Part shown: in pieces, positions 13,352 to 26,159 of the stretch
Layout of the letters: each line of letters starts with the position of its first letter
How positions within the stretch are numbered: the first letter of the stretch is position 1
Source of the DNA: Cornus controversa
Lineage: Eukaryota; Streptophyta; Magnoliopsida; Cornales; Cornaceae
DNA: 64,000 nt
Reading direction: 5' to 3'
Assembly (NCBI GenBank): GCA_026545225.1
Contig: CM048853.1
Span: 52,881,255 to 52,945,254 of the forward strand
Program-made: the position numbers and the translations under genes
Notes under the pieces: model-generated
Database searches by the model: none
What the model saw: the letters and a program-made list of their open reading frames with translations, nothing else
Told to the model about the DNA's origin: nothing

Positions 13352-15323
13352 AACTTAAGTGCTCCGTCAAACGTTAAAATATTGAGTTTATGCTCAGACA
13401 AATAAATTACTAATAGATTGAAGACCAAAACAAGTTGGGACTTGGATCAAGTCATGCTAATTATAAAAAAGAAAAAAGGGAAAGACCTTCGTTTGTATGG
13501 ACTGGCCCAACTGAGACCATTTATCTTTTCTCATGAATTGTCACACATATATATACATTGACTAAAGAGAAAGAAGCCAAGAGTGCTGGGTGTGAAACAC
13601 TCTGATAGGCTTTGAAAGGCTTCTAAAGTTGATGCTTTTAACACCACCTTCCATTGTGATGAGCTCCTAATATCGCTTTACAACTAAGATATATTTTCCA
13701 AAAGTCCTTTGCATAATGTGTTATGTCTTATATATATATTCCTATAATCTAACAAATATTTATACATGGTAAAAATTGATGACTAAGTTTTGTACTTGTT
13801 TTATGTCACAAGGAACTATAATTATACAATTAATACAATTTATTTCTAAGTTTTGCCCAACAATTAGAGAAAAAAAAGTGATGAGAAAAAAAAGATCCAA
13901 AGTCTCTTTCTAATTAGTCTTTGCTTCTTGTGTAAAATCAATGATGGAATGTAAAATGGTGTACCTGATGCCAAGATAGTGGTAGTTACTGGTTAGGCCT
14001 TTGATAGGAGACAGCTCTTACAAGTGCAAATATTGGCCACATTGTAGGGATGATAAGGTGATCACAACCACTCCAAAACCCCACCCACCAGTTAGGGTCA
14101 GTCACACTCTGAACTACCCACATAGCCTTACAAACAATTTCATCTCAATTAACTCATCAATCCAAACTTTGGGGTTTTGAATAAGAAATTAAATTTTGCT
14201 TTTGAGATATTAAAATTCAAAGTACACCCATAACGGTTACGATAGAAAAAAATCGAAAATGAACTTTTCATCTTTTGATTTTAATGAGTTTTCTTGAGCA
14301 TGAATATCATTTAAACGCATCACGAGTTTAGAAGAATTTAATTTCATCCTATTAGACCGGCTTGATACAGTTTGAGGCTTAAGGCGAAGTCATTAAAATA
14401 AATCTTCTTATATTTAATATATGAAATTATATAATACTAATTATTTTTATTTAAAAATTATTCTTTATGCTTAACCTGCAAGAAGCTCAAGGAAATCTAA
14501 GAACACTTTTTTATGTTTTTTCATACCTTCGGTTCTAGCTATTTCTGCACCTTTCAGTCGACCTGAACAACATGTTACAACTTCAGAGATGACACTTTAA
14601 TTATGCTGGCAATTGGTGTGTAAGATAATTGTATATTACAAAGTCAAAAATATATATATAATGTTAAAACAAGTATGGATATGTAAAAGAATTCAAACAT
14701 AATTAATACAGTAAAAAAATAAATATATAATTAATATAAGGAGACCATTTTTATAGGCCTCTTCTGCCATTGGAGGCCTTAGGCGGCCATCTTAACTGCC
14801 TTAAGGTTGAGCCGCCACTGCATCAAGTATGTTCTATAATCTATAGTCAAAAAATAGTATAGAATAGTCTAATTCAAGAATCAAACTGGTCTTTTACTTA
14901 TATTTTTTTTCTTAATATGACAAGTGAATTTGACATTAATTTACTTTTTTTTTTTTTTTTCGTGTTGTTACAAACACTCACTCCCAAAGAAGATGACGTG
15001 ATCTTTAGATCTAAAGCTTATTAAATACTATGGCCAAATTTTTATACACTTGTGCCAACCCCTTAGTGCAAGAATAATTGGGTTGAAAAGAATCAATGGT
15101 TACATCCATGCTAACATTGTTCGGATGCAAATGCAAAATAATTTTACTCTTGATTAAGGTATAATACATCTTTTTTTTTCTTTCTAATTTGATTCTTTTA
15201 AACATTTGATCCGACTAATTTCTAGAAATGAACGAAAAAAATAAAATAAAATTGATGTACAAATTCAATCCGCTTGTGCTTCCTTTCTTACGAGCGTCAC
15301 GGAGTGTCCCTCGACCTTGTAAG
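13350..15323. other. Intergenic, no gene seen
   Basis: AT-rich, with poly-T/poly-A runs and no coding signal. Short frames here are chance openings. Confidence 0.5.
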
Positions 15324-15500
15324 TAGGCACGGAGCTAGGAAGGGTCGAGTGGGGGCGAACACCTCCACTGAATTTTTTTATTTGCACTTTATACTTGTAA
15401 TTTTATAAAATTATGCAAATGTCCCAAATAAAAATACCTTAGTATATAGTATGCTCCCACAAACACTGCTCTCACATAAGTTTCTGGTTCCATCACTCTG
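15324..15500. mobile_element. Short MITE of the 'cggagctagg' family, copy 2
   Basis: A 177-bp element that starts taggcacggagctaggaag and ends ggttccatcactctg. The flanks cttgtaag (15316-15323) and cttataag (15501-15508) agree at 7 of 8 positions, which suggests a hAT-type 8-bp target duplication. The core is shared with the copies at 2978 and about 33700. Confidence 0.6.
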
Positions 15501-16062
15501 CTTATAAGAGAGTTGACACAAGTTGTCTTAACTTGTATAGCATTATTTCTTGTATAGTCACCTGAAAAAAACCCTAGAAAGGTCTAAAGTCAAACCTAGA
15601 TCTAAAAATGTCTTTTTCCTCCCACTTTGTTGAGAGTATCACTTCAGCTCGAAAGTCAGAAGATTTTAATGGCAGGCATGTAGTTGGAAGGCTATACTTG
15701 AAGGTGAGGAGTGGCAAGAAAACAGCAAGAACCCATAATGTCTCTCTCCCTCTCTCTCTTCTTGGATGATCAATGATTTAGCCTAAGAAAATGAAATTAA
15801 ACAGTTGATCTCTCTCACATGATTAAGTGGGTGGGTGGGTGGTTAATTTAGGACATAATGGATTGGTTAGCAAGAACTTTGAGTTTAGTTGGATGAAGCA
15901 ACGTGTGGTTGTTAGGTCTTGACAAGGGCTGGAATGGAGCATGATGTTCTTCATCACTTTATTGCAAACAAGACCTTTCTAGTCAATATTAGCGTCGGAG
16001 ATTGTTTTTAGGTTCATAAAACAACACGCAAATTCTTGTTTAGATCCATTTCGAATTGTGAT

Positions 16063-16155
16063 GAGCAAAGAGTCTAGGATTGGGCAAGTGTGTTTTGCCT
16101 CGTTAATCCAAATGAAAACACAAATTTCTCTTTCATGAAAGAATAAGAATGCAAC
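16063..16155. repeat. Dispersed repeat, partner of 18119-18223
   Basis: About 95 bp matches 18119-18223 in the same orientation (shared gattgggcaagtgtgttttg, then gcctcgttaatc). On the minus strand both copies keep an open frame with INEAKHTCPILDSLL. The product is not recognised. The shared frame may be an exon relic of a duplicated gene or simply repeat DNA. Confidence 0.45.
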
Positions 16156-16240
16156 AAAAGCTCCTGTTACGAGAGAACACAATCAAGAATATAATAAAAA
16201 AATAAACATGCACAGTAAAAAAAATTTATTAGACAAAAAC

Positions 16241-16585
16241 AGGAGATTACATGTTCTCAAGCCCCAACCCTTTACGGCTTTTTGTCTTCTCTCGTACCCA
16301 AACTACAATCCCTAACAATTTTATATACGAAGAGGAAACGGATCAAAAATATTTCAGGAGATTACATGTTCTCAAGCCCCAACCCTTTACGGCTTTTAGT
16401 CTTCTCTCGTACCCAAACTACAATCCCTAACAATTTTATATACGAAGAGGAAACGGATCAAAAATATTTCAGGAGATTACATGTTCTCAAGCCCCAACCC
16501 TTTACGGCTTTTAGTCTTCTCTCGTACCCAAACTACAATCCCTAACAATTTTATATACGAAGAGGAAACGGATCAAAAATATTTC
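16241..16585. repeat. Three tandem copies of a 115-bp unit
   Basis: Units start at 16241, 16356 and 16471, each with aggagattacatgttctcaa. They are almost identical, so the expansion is recent. The period is not a multiple of three, so the open frame running across it is not evidence of a gene. Confidence 0.95.
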
Positions 16586-18118
16586 AGGTTAGAAAATTTT
16601 GGACCATAACTTCACACGTTCCATAGACAATAACGTTACATATATATTCTTAGATTAGGATTCCATCACTAATTCTATTATTTGTTAATTTATTACTAAT
16701 TACCTTTCACAATTGAGTAATTTACAATGACCTCTCCTCAAATTTGTCATAATTACACGGCCTCCTCGTATAATTTTAAAAATTACTTTGTCCTGCTTTA
16801 AAAATTAAATCTTGTACAACTGTCCCGTAATTAATAGTGTCGATAAGTGTTCATCATAAGTAACTTCAACATATATACATTAATATTTTGGCAAAAGTAA
16901 TTTCAAAATATAATGCAAAATTAGGTTTAATTATAACTACATATGCATAATACAACGTGAGAAGTATTAGCTCTAGTATGTTTACTTAATTAATTATTTT
17001 TAGTAACTATATAAAATACTTTGACAAAACTATCATCAAATGGTCACTAAAGAGCAATTTAATTTTAAAATTGATGACTATTCATCTTTTTATATCTTTA
17101 GGATCATTTAAAGCAATTACTTTTTAAATTTTGGTCACTGAAATATAATTTTTCCTAAATATATTTCATTTAATTGCTATTTTGCTGGTTATCTACTGTT
17201 AATGGTATGAACATATAAGTGAAGTAATTTCCATAATTCATCAATGGGTTAGTTGACCTTTTTTACCTTTTTCGTTGCAATTGCGGATTGAGAACATTTT
17301 TTAGCGACATCCGTGCATTGAGAGAAAAATCACATTCCTACTAGTTATATTGTCAATTTTAAGTTAGATTTGTGTGTAAAAGGATGCTTGTTCGCATGAA
17401 TTGCTGTGGTCTTTACAACGATTCAAACTCGAATTCAAACCAAACCCTTAGAGTTGACTCAGGTTCAAATCCATTCCTTAGAGTTGAACTCAAAATGAAC
17501 CCACAAATTTGGACTCAAATTATGCAGCAAAGATAGAAAGAAATCTGAACTTTGAAGTGCAGAAAACATATGAACCATCCATGGGTATTTTTATATAGGC
17601 AAACTGGTGCCTGTTTAGGTGAACCCGAACCATCATCAGATGGTTCGGTCCAAACCAACATTTAATAATATATGTTTGGTAAACTCAACTGTCCATGCAC
17701 TCATTCGGGTTTTTGAAAGATTTTTAAGAATTTGGTCAAACCGAAACCCAAGCCCAATGAAATAATTTTTTTCTTAAAAAGAGAGTAATGATACGGAATC
17801 TGAATCAAACGAGAACAAAAGTAATATCATGGGAGAGGAATGGGGGGACTCGACTGCTAGGGGCTTATTTTACTTATCAATTGGGCTTTTTCTTGAACCG
17901 ATGGAACATAATCTATGACTCCACTATTTTCTACTCTGAAATATAAATATAGGGTTGTAGTACATATGAAGAGGGTGAGCTATGTTTGTTGTTTCACACT
18001 TGAATGATTCTATGAAAAGATGGAAAATTCTCCCCCCATAGAATTGGCAATAATTTAATTTATATATATCTTGATGTTGTCCAAATTTGTGGCAAAAGTT
18101 TCTCTGAGGTTTTTTCTT
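16586..18118. other. Intergenic, no gene seen
   Basis: AT-rich DNA. A short patch at 17400-17520 has a repeated 'gagttgactcaggttcaaa'-like phrase. No coding exon, RNA gene or clear element end was found. Confidence 0.45.
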
Positions 18119-18223
18119 GAGTAAAGAATCTAGAATTGGGCAGGTATGTTTTGCCTCATTAATCGAAATGAAAAACAAAAAATTGTCTTTCGGCATATAA
18201 AAGTGAAAGAATAAGAATGTAAC
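18119..18223. repeat. Dispersed repeat, partner of 16063-16155
   Basis: Second copy of the segment described at 16063-16155, about 80-85% similar by eye, with the same short minus-strand peptide frame. Confidence 0.45.
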
Positions 18224-18311
18224 AGTACTAATTATTACTGGTTAAATTGAATGCTAGTACAGTTAAGGCTTCCAATCAACTATATCAACAGTGCCCTCAA
18301 AATACATTTGA

Positions 18312-19028
18312 GATCATAATAAAATAAATAAAAACTAGAATTTTAGATGATCAATCAACTTGGTCCATAATGAGTGGGAGGTCACGGGTTCAAAACAAAA
18401 AATTAAACCCGGTGTATATCTATATCTGATTGGCTCTAAACCTACAATGGCAGAGGGAGTCTAATGAATTTGCTCTTTAATTAATTTGGCATTTGAAAGC
18501 GACATAGCGGACAAAAGTGACTTATCCCTAGCCAACGAACACTGCAATCTTTGGAAGATGATCAATCAACTTGGTCCATAATGAGCGGGAGGTCACGGGT
18601 TCAAAACAAGAAATTAAACCCTGCGTATATCTATATCTAATTGGCTCTAAACCTACAATGGCGGCGGGAGTCTAATAAATTTGCCCTTTAATTAATTTGG
18701 CATTTGGAAGCGACAAAGCGGACAAAAGCGACTTGTCCCTAACCAACAAACAATGCAATCTTTGAAAGTATGTATGGCGTACAAGTGACCACTTCAAACC
18801 CAACATTAAAGTTCTTCAAATAAATCATCTGAGATCATAATAAAATAAACAAAAATTCTTACTAAAACCGAAATTTTGGATAATCAAACAAGTTGGTTCA
18901 TTGTTAGTTGGTCATGGTAAGGCTGCGTATAACTGATTGAATTGCCCTTTAATGTTCAAGTTGGCATTTGAAAGCGACAAAGAAGAAATAAGTGACTTGT
19001 GTATAGCCAACAAACAATGCAATCTTCA
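18312..19028. repeat. Three-unit tandem repeat (about 210 bp) with tRNA-like B box
   Basis: Units begin near 18345 and 18556 (period 211), and a more diverged unit begins near 18832-18874. Units 1 and 2 contain gggaggtcacgggttcaaaa, which resembles the RNA polymerase III B box of tRNA-derived SINEs. All share gcatttgaaagcgacaaag and end near caatgcaatctt. It may be a tandemly amplified SINE-like repeat. A poly(A) tail or target duplication was not seen, so that class is a guess. Confidence 0.7.
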
Positions 19029-20535
19029 TGGTACACATGGAAGCATGGCATACGAGTGATCACTTCCAAGTTCCAACCCAACATTAAACTCAACAACCAC
19101 GAATAAACCCTTTGACTTGACATGTTCAAGAAACTACACAGAATTATGATCGAAGGGTGTCAAACATATAAGTGAAGACACAGATTACCCTATTAGAAAG
19201 AGGTAGTATTAATTAGGTTTTAATGAAGAAATTGGAGACGGTGAGAAAGATGAAGCAAAGGTAGTGGATATATATATATATATCCTAAGGTTATGAGGTA
19301 TTGTAATTTAACAAGGAATGAGAAATATATATATATAAACACACACACACACACACATATAAATATGTAAATATATATTCCTAGGGGAGACAAAGAAAAG
19401 GAAATTGAAGCTTATGAAAACGCAAGGGCAGCGTTATTGCAATATATGGGTCACATCGCGAGTTCAAGCCCACAAAATCAGGCCTGATTAAGCCTTATGC
19501 ATCTTAGATATCTTGTTACGTATTTCAAAGCATGTGACTTCCTGGGCCCATGAATTACAAGGTCTTATCTCTATATGTTTCTCTAAGATAAAATTCCTCC
19601 AAGTAAGATGAAGTGATGAGGGGTTCACAAAGTGTCATTCTACACGGATCAAAGCCCTAAGACTCACTACTTAATAAACATTAAAGTGCAAAAATATATA
19701 TATATATATATTAATGATCCACCGAACTATCACATTTTGTTACAAAATGCTCCCCTGCCTTTCATATGATAAACTATTTTTTATTAAATGATCATAGTTC
19801 TCATTCTTATTAAATTACACTTAATTTATTTTTCTTATTAAAATAAATTATAAAAAAATCATACTATTTTGATGACATATTCTTCATCAAATTTGCATAA
19901 ATTTATCTTTAATTCTTGAAATTAACTGTTTTAATAAGAATCTTAAGTAGAAAATTTAAAACAATTTAATTAATTTCTTAATTTTTCAAGAATATACTGA
20001 ATGAAAAGAAGATATTTTTTATTTAAGTAATTTCTTAATTTTTTCATGAATATATTGTATGAAAAAAAGGTATTTTTGTAAGGTAAAAAGCTTTAAACTG
20101 AGTATATTAAGTTTTATTATAAATAATAAAGTTTTAATAATAAGATAATCATTTTAGAAAAACATTTGCAAGAGGGGCATTTTGGGCACGTTAAAAGAGC
20201 AAAACCAGAATAAAATTATTACTTTATGTTAAAAAGTTGTCAAGAGTATATGCATTTTTTTGCAAAAATAGAGACTGACAGAACTCATTTAAAAAAAATA
20301 GAAGTAATTTTAGACAAACGATATATGACAATTATCTCATGAGAAATTCTATTTGAGACGTATAAATTCCTGCATTTTCTTAGACTTTTGAGTTTAATAA
20401 ACTTAGTTTTTAATGGTCTAAAATAATTGAATCAACAGTGGAAAGAATTTATTTAGGTTATTAAAGTGCAAGGATTAGTTCTGAAAGACCAAAGTTATTT
20501 ATCTGGTCATCATTTCCAATGAGAAATTATACAAT
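19029..20535. other. Intergenic, no gene seen
   Basis: AT-rich. (AT)n and (CA)n runs lie near 19270-19380. No supported gene or element ends. Confidence 0.45.
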
Positions 20536-21578
20536 GGACAATATTTGGGTCCAACCCTAGGTGAACTAACTTTGTTCACCTAACTGATGTGGTCCACTAA
20601 AATTTAAACACCTGTCTAAAAGAAAAATATATATTAGAAATGACCAACACCCATTTCAAACGAGTAAAACCAAAAGATCCGAAAAAAAAAATAGACTCGC
20701 TTTTTTCTCTCTCTCTTCCTTTCTCTATCTCTAACGACTTGCAATTGACTAAGCAAAATTTTTTATGCCTGATTTCTTTCTGTGTTGACGTGTTCGAAAT
20801 CTTTTCCACTCTCCCTACCTCCATTGCTCATATTCAGAACCTCATATCAATTCACATGAAGTCAAATTCACAGAAAAAACATTTATTTTAAAAAAATAAA
20901 AATCACATTTTTCAGTAATACATTATCGCTTCTATGCTAAATATATAAAAAGAACATAATAAACCCTAGATTGTTACATTTCGAATGAGAACCAAGTGAA
21001 TTGGATTAAATAACAAGTACCAAAATTGGCGATTGATTGGATTAAAACTTGGATCTGAAGGAAGAGAAGACAGTGGAGGTAAAGAGAAAAGTGATGAGAG
21101 AAAATATAGTGGAATGAGATGAGCTCAAGATGACGGCGTGTCTTTATCTCGAATCTTATCTGGGTTTTGATTATTTTGTTAGTTTTGCTTTATCTAAGAA
21201 AGAGATGATGGTGACAGTGGCGGTGGCAATGGCAGAGGGTGGGGGGCAGTGGCGATGGAGGGTGGAGTGTGGCAGCTATTAGGTGGATGGGAAGAGAGAG
21301 ATGAAGAGAGAGGGTGGTGGTGGTAGTAGAGGGTGAAGAGTGGCGGTGGTTGCAGAAGAGGGTGGATATGTGACAGCTAGGGTTTCGGGATGGAATATGA
21401 GTTTTAAATTTGTTTGATGAGATGAATTATGTTAGGTTAAACAATTTAAAAATGGGTCTATTCATCTTTTTATTTTTTAATAATATATAATTTTTAGTAC
21501 ATATATTATGTTTTAATTGGGCCACGTCACATGAGTGAACTAAGTTGGTACATGTAAGGTTGGACCCAAGTATTGTCC
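20536..21578. mobile_element. Non-autonomous Mutator-like element, 1043 bp
   Basis: A perfect 9-bp target duplication, ttatacaat, lies at 20527-20535 and 21579-21587; nine bases is the hallmark of Mutator-type transposition. The terminal inverted repeats are about 65-70 bp: ggacaatatttgggtccaac at the left and, reversed, ggacaatacttgggtccaac at the right. The interior includes a purine-rich GGTGG/GATGG stretch (about 21200-21400). No transposase frame is present. The open frames at 20597-20891 lie inside the element and look like noise. Confidence 0.88.
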
Positions 21579-22025
21579 TTATACAATACCTCAGGGTAGC
21601 TCTTGTCCAAAGGAAATGCGAGCAGTTGGAACTTGGAACCTCACATTGGATAAGTATAATGTGTGAAGTGACCGAATCAAGAATTTAATTTAGTCGGGGC
21701 GACATTGAGATAAATTTAATTTATTAAAATAATAAATACAAAACTTGGATTGTGATTGATAACATTTTTATCTAATATATTTGTAATTTTCCTCAACCAA
21801 ATTTCATGTTTTATGTTTTGAAAGCATTGCATGCTAATTTACAAAACTCTATTATAGTTTTGATTATTTGCACAACCAATTATAAAAATAAAAAATAAAA
21901 AATCAATTTAGTGGTGTTAGCAAAGTCCTTATCCTTTTTAAAATCTATAGTAAAAGAAAATTATTTTGGATAAAGAGTGAGATTGTGGAAAAATGAGATT
22001 AAGATTTTTCCATATTCGTAGATTT

Positions 22026-22235
22026 AGGAAGCATGGATGCAGATACAGGACATGGGTATGGCGATATGACAAATCTAAAAAAAAAACATGATACGGGTAC
22101 AGGCAAGATACCGTAATATAAAGATAATAAATTATATATTTATATATGCAAAAAATGAGTTATTAACATTTTTTTATAAAATATTATCATTAACAAATAA
22201 AATTAAGAGTTAAGAGTAATTGTATAATTAGCATA
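22026..22235. mobile_element. Truncated 'gatacgg'-family MITE, copy 2
   Basis: It starts ttaggaagcatggatgcaga and then follows the 10737 copy through the AT-rich core (aaagataataaattatat, tgagttattaacatt). It stops before the right arm. The right end is missing, apparently cut near the Tourist-like element that begins at 22268. Confidence 0.6.
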
Positions 22236-22267
22236 ACAACATCAATAATCAATTCAAGCAAAATTAA

Positions 22268-22679
22268 AGCTCCGTTTGGATAGACACGAAAAAAAAGAAA
22301 GGAGATTATAACATTAGTTATGAGAAAAAGAAAGGAAAGGAGATGATAACAACAAGATCTATTCATGTTTGGATAAATAAGAGAGAAAAGAAAGGGGATG
22401 ATATTATTCTTGTTTGGATAAGATATGAGAGAGAAATGATAACGACCAAATTACTATCATATCCTTTTATATTTATGGGACATAGGTGGAATAATAAATT
22501 TTTTTATTGAGGACAATTTTGAAATTATGAAAGTACTTCTTAAACACTATTATTTTTCTCCTAATATTTTCATTTTTGAGTTATCATTTCTTTTCTTTTA
22601 ATGATGTCTATTCAAACACAATATGACATATCCTCTCATTTCTTTTCTCTCTTTATCCTTTCAAATCCATCAAAGAGCC
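22268..22679. mobile_element. Tourist-like MITE, TAA target duplication
   Basis: It starts agctccgtttggat and its right end, reversed, is ggctctttgatggat. It is flanked by taa at both sides (22265-22267, 22680-22682), which fits PIF/Harbinger-type MITEs. The body of gagagaaaagaaagg-type runs and gtttggataaat is shared with 33845-34758 and, reversed, about 27540-27870. Non-coding. Confidence 0.6.
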
Positions 22680-22682
22680 TAA

Positions 22683-24564
22683 AAGGTAAATCCCAAAAAC
22701 ATGGGTGAGATCCCAACTTAAGTCCAAAAAATTCAAGAAGAGCGCGGCTTTTAATGCGTTCTTTCTCTCAATGTCGAGCAACACACACCTCCTCCTCTAG
22801 AACACCTATCTCATGCCTTTGCTCCACCAATCCGTAGAGGTTAACTTTCCTTTAATTTCTCAAATAGTCAAACTGAAACTAAACATTTCAATCTAATTTT
22901 TATTTTTGAATACCTAAAACATGGGCATGTATTTCTCTATTGTCCAGAATAGATCAAAATCAAAACAACAATCCATTCAACCGTTTAAGCTCCAACCCAA
23001 TTTTGTCAACATTAATAACTAATTCAAACTTCAATTCTCTAACCGTTAAATTCAATCCAACAGAAGTAAAAATGTCATACTAAGTGCGCAAGGTATGCCT
23101 TATTATCATTTTTTTGGAGAGGCTGCTTCCAAGTTTTAAATCCAAGACACCTCATCTTAGATAAATGCACTTATTATCGCACTAAGGTCCAATCTATACA
23201 ATCCAACAAAAGTAAAAGTAAAAAAGAACGGAAGAAAATCAAACTCGAATATATCTTAGACTCAGACTCCAAAGAGAAAGCTCAATTTCTTCACCCAAAT
23301 CATGTCATGATCAGTAAAAGTCCAAATTCAGGCTCTGATTTACAGCATTTGATTCAAAAAGCAGAATTTCAAACTCGAACCTAAAACATTACAAGAGATG
23401 GAGATAGAGACCCAGTCAGCTAAGTTCAATTTCTTCACCCGATTTGTGCAATTTGCAGTTTGGGCTTGGGCCTAGTGTCCAATGTTTTGCCTTGAACTGC
23501 TCTACCATTTATGGGCCTGTTCAGTTCACATATCAATACAAATCACTTTTACCTTTCCAAAAAAAAAAAATTTATTTGTTTTTGTTAAACATTTTCCTTT
23601 TAAATATTTTCACTCCATAAGATATTACAGCCAGCCTATCCACCAACAATCGCTGAAAGCGAGACACATGGCGAGATCTTATGAAAATAGACGACCCCGA
23701 TTGAGAATAAGGTTTGCTGGGCACATGGTGGTGCGGGAAACATAGTGATATCTCTCTTCTCCTTTTGACACGTGTAACAGCGTGATTTATGGTTGTGTCC
23801 CCAAACTCCACCAGCTAAAGGAGCCAAGTTCAGTACCCTTACACCAAGTTGACGTGATTAATATGTTCCAACTTCCAAGTTTTTTTTTCCTGTCACAAAA
23901 AATTCCAAGTATATATAATTTGTAAAAATATTTATATATTTGTAAGAATTATCATTTAATCGATCAAATATTGAAATATTTATTATTTTAAATTAAAAAA
24001 TTTAACGTGTTAGATACGGAAACAGTTCAAATCTAGATATTTCAATATATATATATTTTTATATATAATTAGTCAAGTTCCATTGATATTATTTGAATTC
24101 GAACTTAAATCCCCTTTCAATCAGTCAAAATATGTCATTTCACAATTCGATTGTCGAGTCACTTTAAATTTAGAGTTAGAACTAACCGGTTTACGGCGAA
24201 AAGGTTCATTCATTTCCTATACTGTTTGGATTCTAATTACACTTGGATATCAAGTCATTGAACAAGGAGTGGCGCTTGAATTTGGGACTCGGTGAATAAC
24301 TATAGATCTGGCTCATCTACATTGGGAGCCCCCTCAATATTCTTCGCTACTGAGTGCTGCTTGATTCAGCAGCGGACAACACACCACTTGAAGGAGTCGG
24401 ATCATAAAAACGAAAAGATTTTAAATTCCAACGTTAACAGAAGCCGTCAATTTAAGTTCTGTTTGGTGGTATTTGGGCAAATCCTTAAAGTCGTGTTTGA
24501 ATGTCGACCTCCCCCTCCCACACACACACCCATCAACATGATTGAGCTGATGTAGACAATAGTT
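22683..24564. other. Intergenic, no supported gene
   Basis: A GC-richer segment at 23620-23860 carries a gacacgtgt G-box-like site and overlapping short frames on both strands, but no splice pattern or domain. It could be a promoter or decayed exon. The rest is AT-rich. Confidence 0.4.
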
Positions 24565-26036
24565 TGTTGGGTTTGTGGCTCAAATTCAGTTGCGATAGTT
24601 TCTTTTTCCGTTTTGGAAGTCCAAAGACTTGGAAAAAAAATTGTATACATCTATTTTAGAGTTGTGTTTGAATTGGTAACTTTTTGTTAGACAACATATG
24701 AGAATCCTTGTTTAAGAATGAATTAGTTTTGGATACTCTATAAATGGAGGTAGGGTTAAAAGGCAAAAGAGAGAGAGAAAGGCCGGGGAAAGATGTAAAG
24801 GGTTGGTAATTGTTGTGAGGAGATAAGAGAGTGTATGTAATTTCGGGGAGAAAATGCCAAGAGAGAGTGAAAGTTTGTGTGTGTACTAGGCATGTTTTTC
24901 ATGTGTTGTATATTTTCTTTTCAATATAGTGAAATATCTCTCTCCATAGACGTAACCCTAGAGTTGGGTGAACCACGTAAAATATTGTGTTGTGCGTTGA
25001 TGTGTATGATTATTATCGCCATATGTGTTTGTATGATTATTGATGTGATGATATATTTTCGCGAACGAAGGGGGATTAATTTTCAACAATTGGTATCAGA
25101 GCCTGTGGTTGGTTTTGAATATCAGAGCCAAAGATTGATGGTGTGTCAGAGTAGAATATTGATCGTAAAGAGTTATGGAGATATAATCAGAGTTGATGAA
25201 AATACAAGAATGTGGCAATGTGAAACCCATGAGGAACAAGTATTGGGATAAGCCGAATGATACTTGTTTTCAAGATGGAGCAAGATAATGGTATAAAGAG
25301 GGGAGGTTTGCTATTTTAGACCTAGAAAAGTAGTGAGTGGGAAAAGAAAAGGGTGTGGAGGTAGAGATGATAATGAATATTGATTGGTGGGTTGTTATGC
25401 ATGAGCAATTGAACACCAATGGGGATGATATGATGGAGTTCGGTTTGAGATGGAGCTATGAAGGATCATGTTAAAATTTGAGCCAAGGTGGAGATTGTTG
25501 GGTTTGTGGCTCAAACTCAATTGCGGTAGTTTCCTTTTCCATTTTGGAAACCTAAAGACTTAGAGAAAATTGTATACATCTATTTTAGAGTTGTGATTGA
25601 ATTGGTAACTTCTTGTTAGACAAGGTATGAGAATCCTTATTAAGGAATGAATTAGTTTTGGATAATCTATAAATAGAGGTAGGGTTAAAGGGCAAAAGAG
25701 AAAGAGAGGCCGAAAAAAGATATAAGGGGTTAGTGAAAGTTGTGAGGAGAAGAGAGAGTATATGTAATTTCGGGGAGAAGATGCCAAGAGAGAGTGAAAG
25801 TTTATGTACGTGTTGTAGGCATGCTTTCCGCGTGTTGTATATTCTCTTCTTAATATAGTGAAATCACTCTCTCCATGGATGTAGCCCTAGAGTTGGGTGA
25901 ACCATGTAAAATATAGTGTTGTACGTTAATGTGTATGATTGTTATCTTCATATATGTTTGTATGATTGTTGATGTGATGATATGCTTTCGTTGTACGTGT
26001 CGTAGTGGTGCCGAATAAAGGGGGATTAATTCTTGT
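24565..26036 (+). mobile_element. Short gene-less LTR retrotransposon (TRIM/SMART-like fossil)
   Basis: Two direct LTRs lie at about 24565-25088 and 25496-26036, starting tgttgggtttgtgg. Roughly one base in eleven differs over the first 200 bp by eye, which suggests an insertion several million years old. A primer-binding site complementary to initiator tRNA-Met (tggtatcagagcc) follows the 5' LTR, and a polypurine tract (aaggtggaga) precedes the 3' LTR. The LTRs hold a ctataaat promoter-like box. Only about 400 bp lie between them, with no gag or pol, so it is non-autonomous. The flanks tagtt/tagta could be the old target duplication. It looks structurally whole for its class, but non-coding. 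Confidence 0.85.
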
Positions 26037-26159
26037 TAGTATGGGTCATTCAGGGTCTACTACGTATGTCCACATGGCAACGGGCCCACTTTGACTTTTC
26101 CACCATTTCAAGCTTCCTCATCATGTCCACATACGTGGCAACGGGCTTATTTTAACTTT

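Noticed and set aside
16282-16545. 87-residue frame with repeated PNPLRLLVFSRTQ
   Set aside because: It is produced by the 115-bp tandem repeat, which shifts frame between units, so it shows no coding constraint.
24877-25251. 124-residue plus-strand frame
   Set aside because: It begins inside the 5' LTR of the short element and crosses the primer-binding site, so it is a by-product of the LTR sequence.
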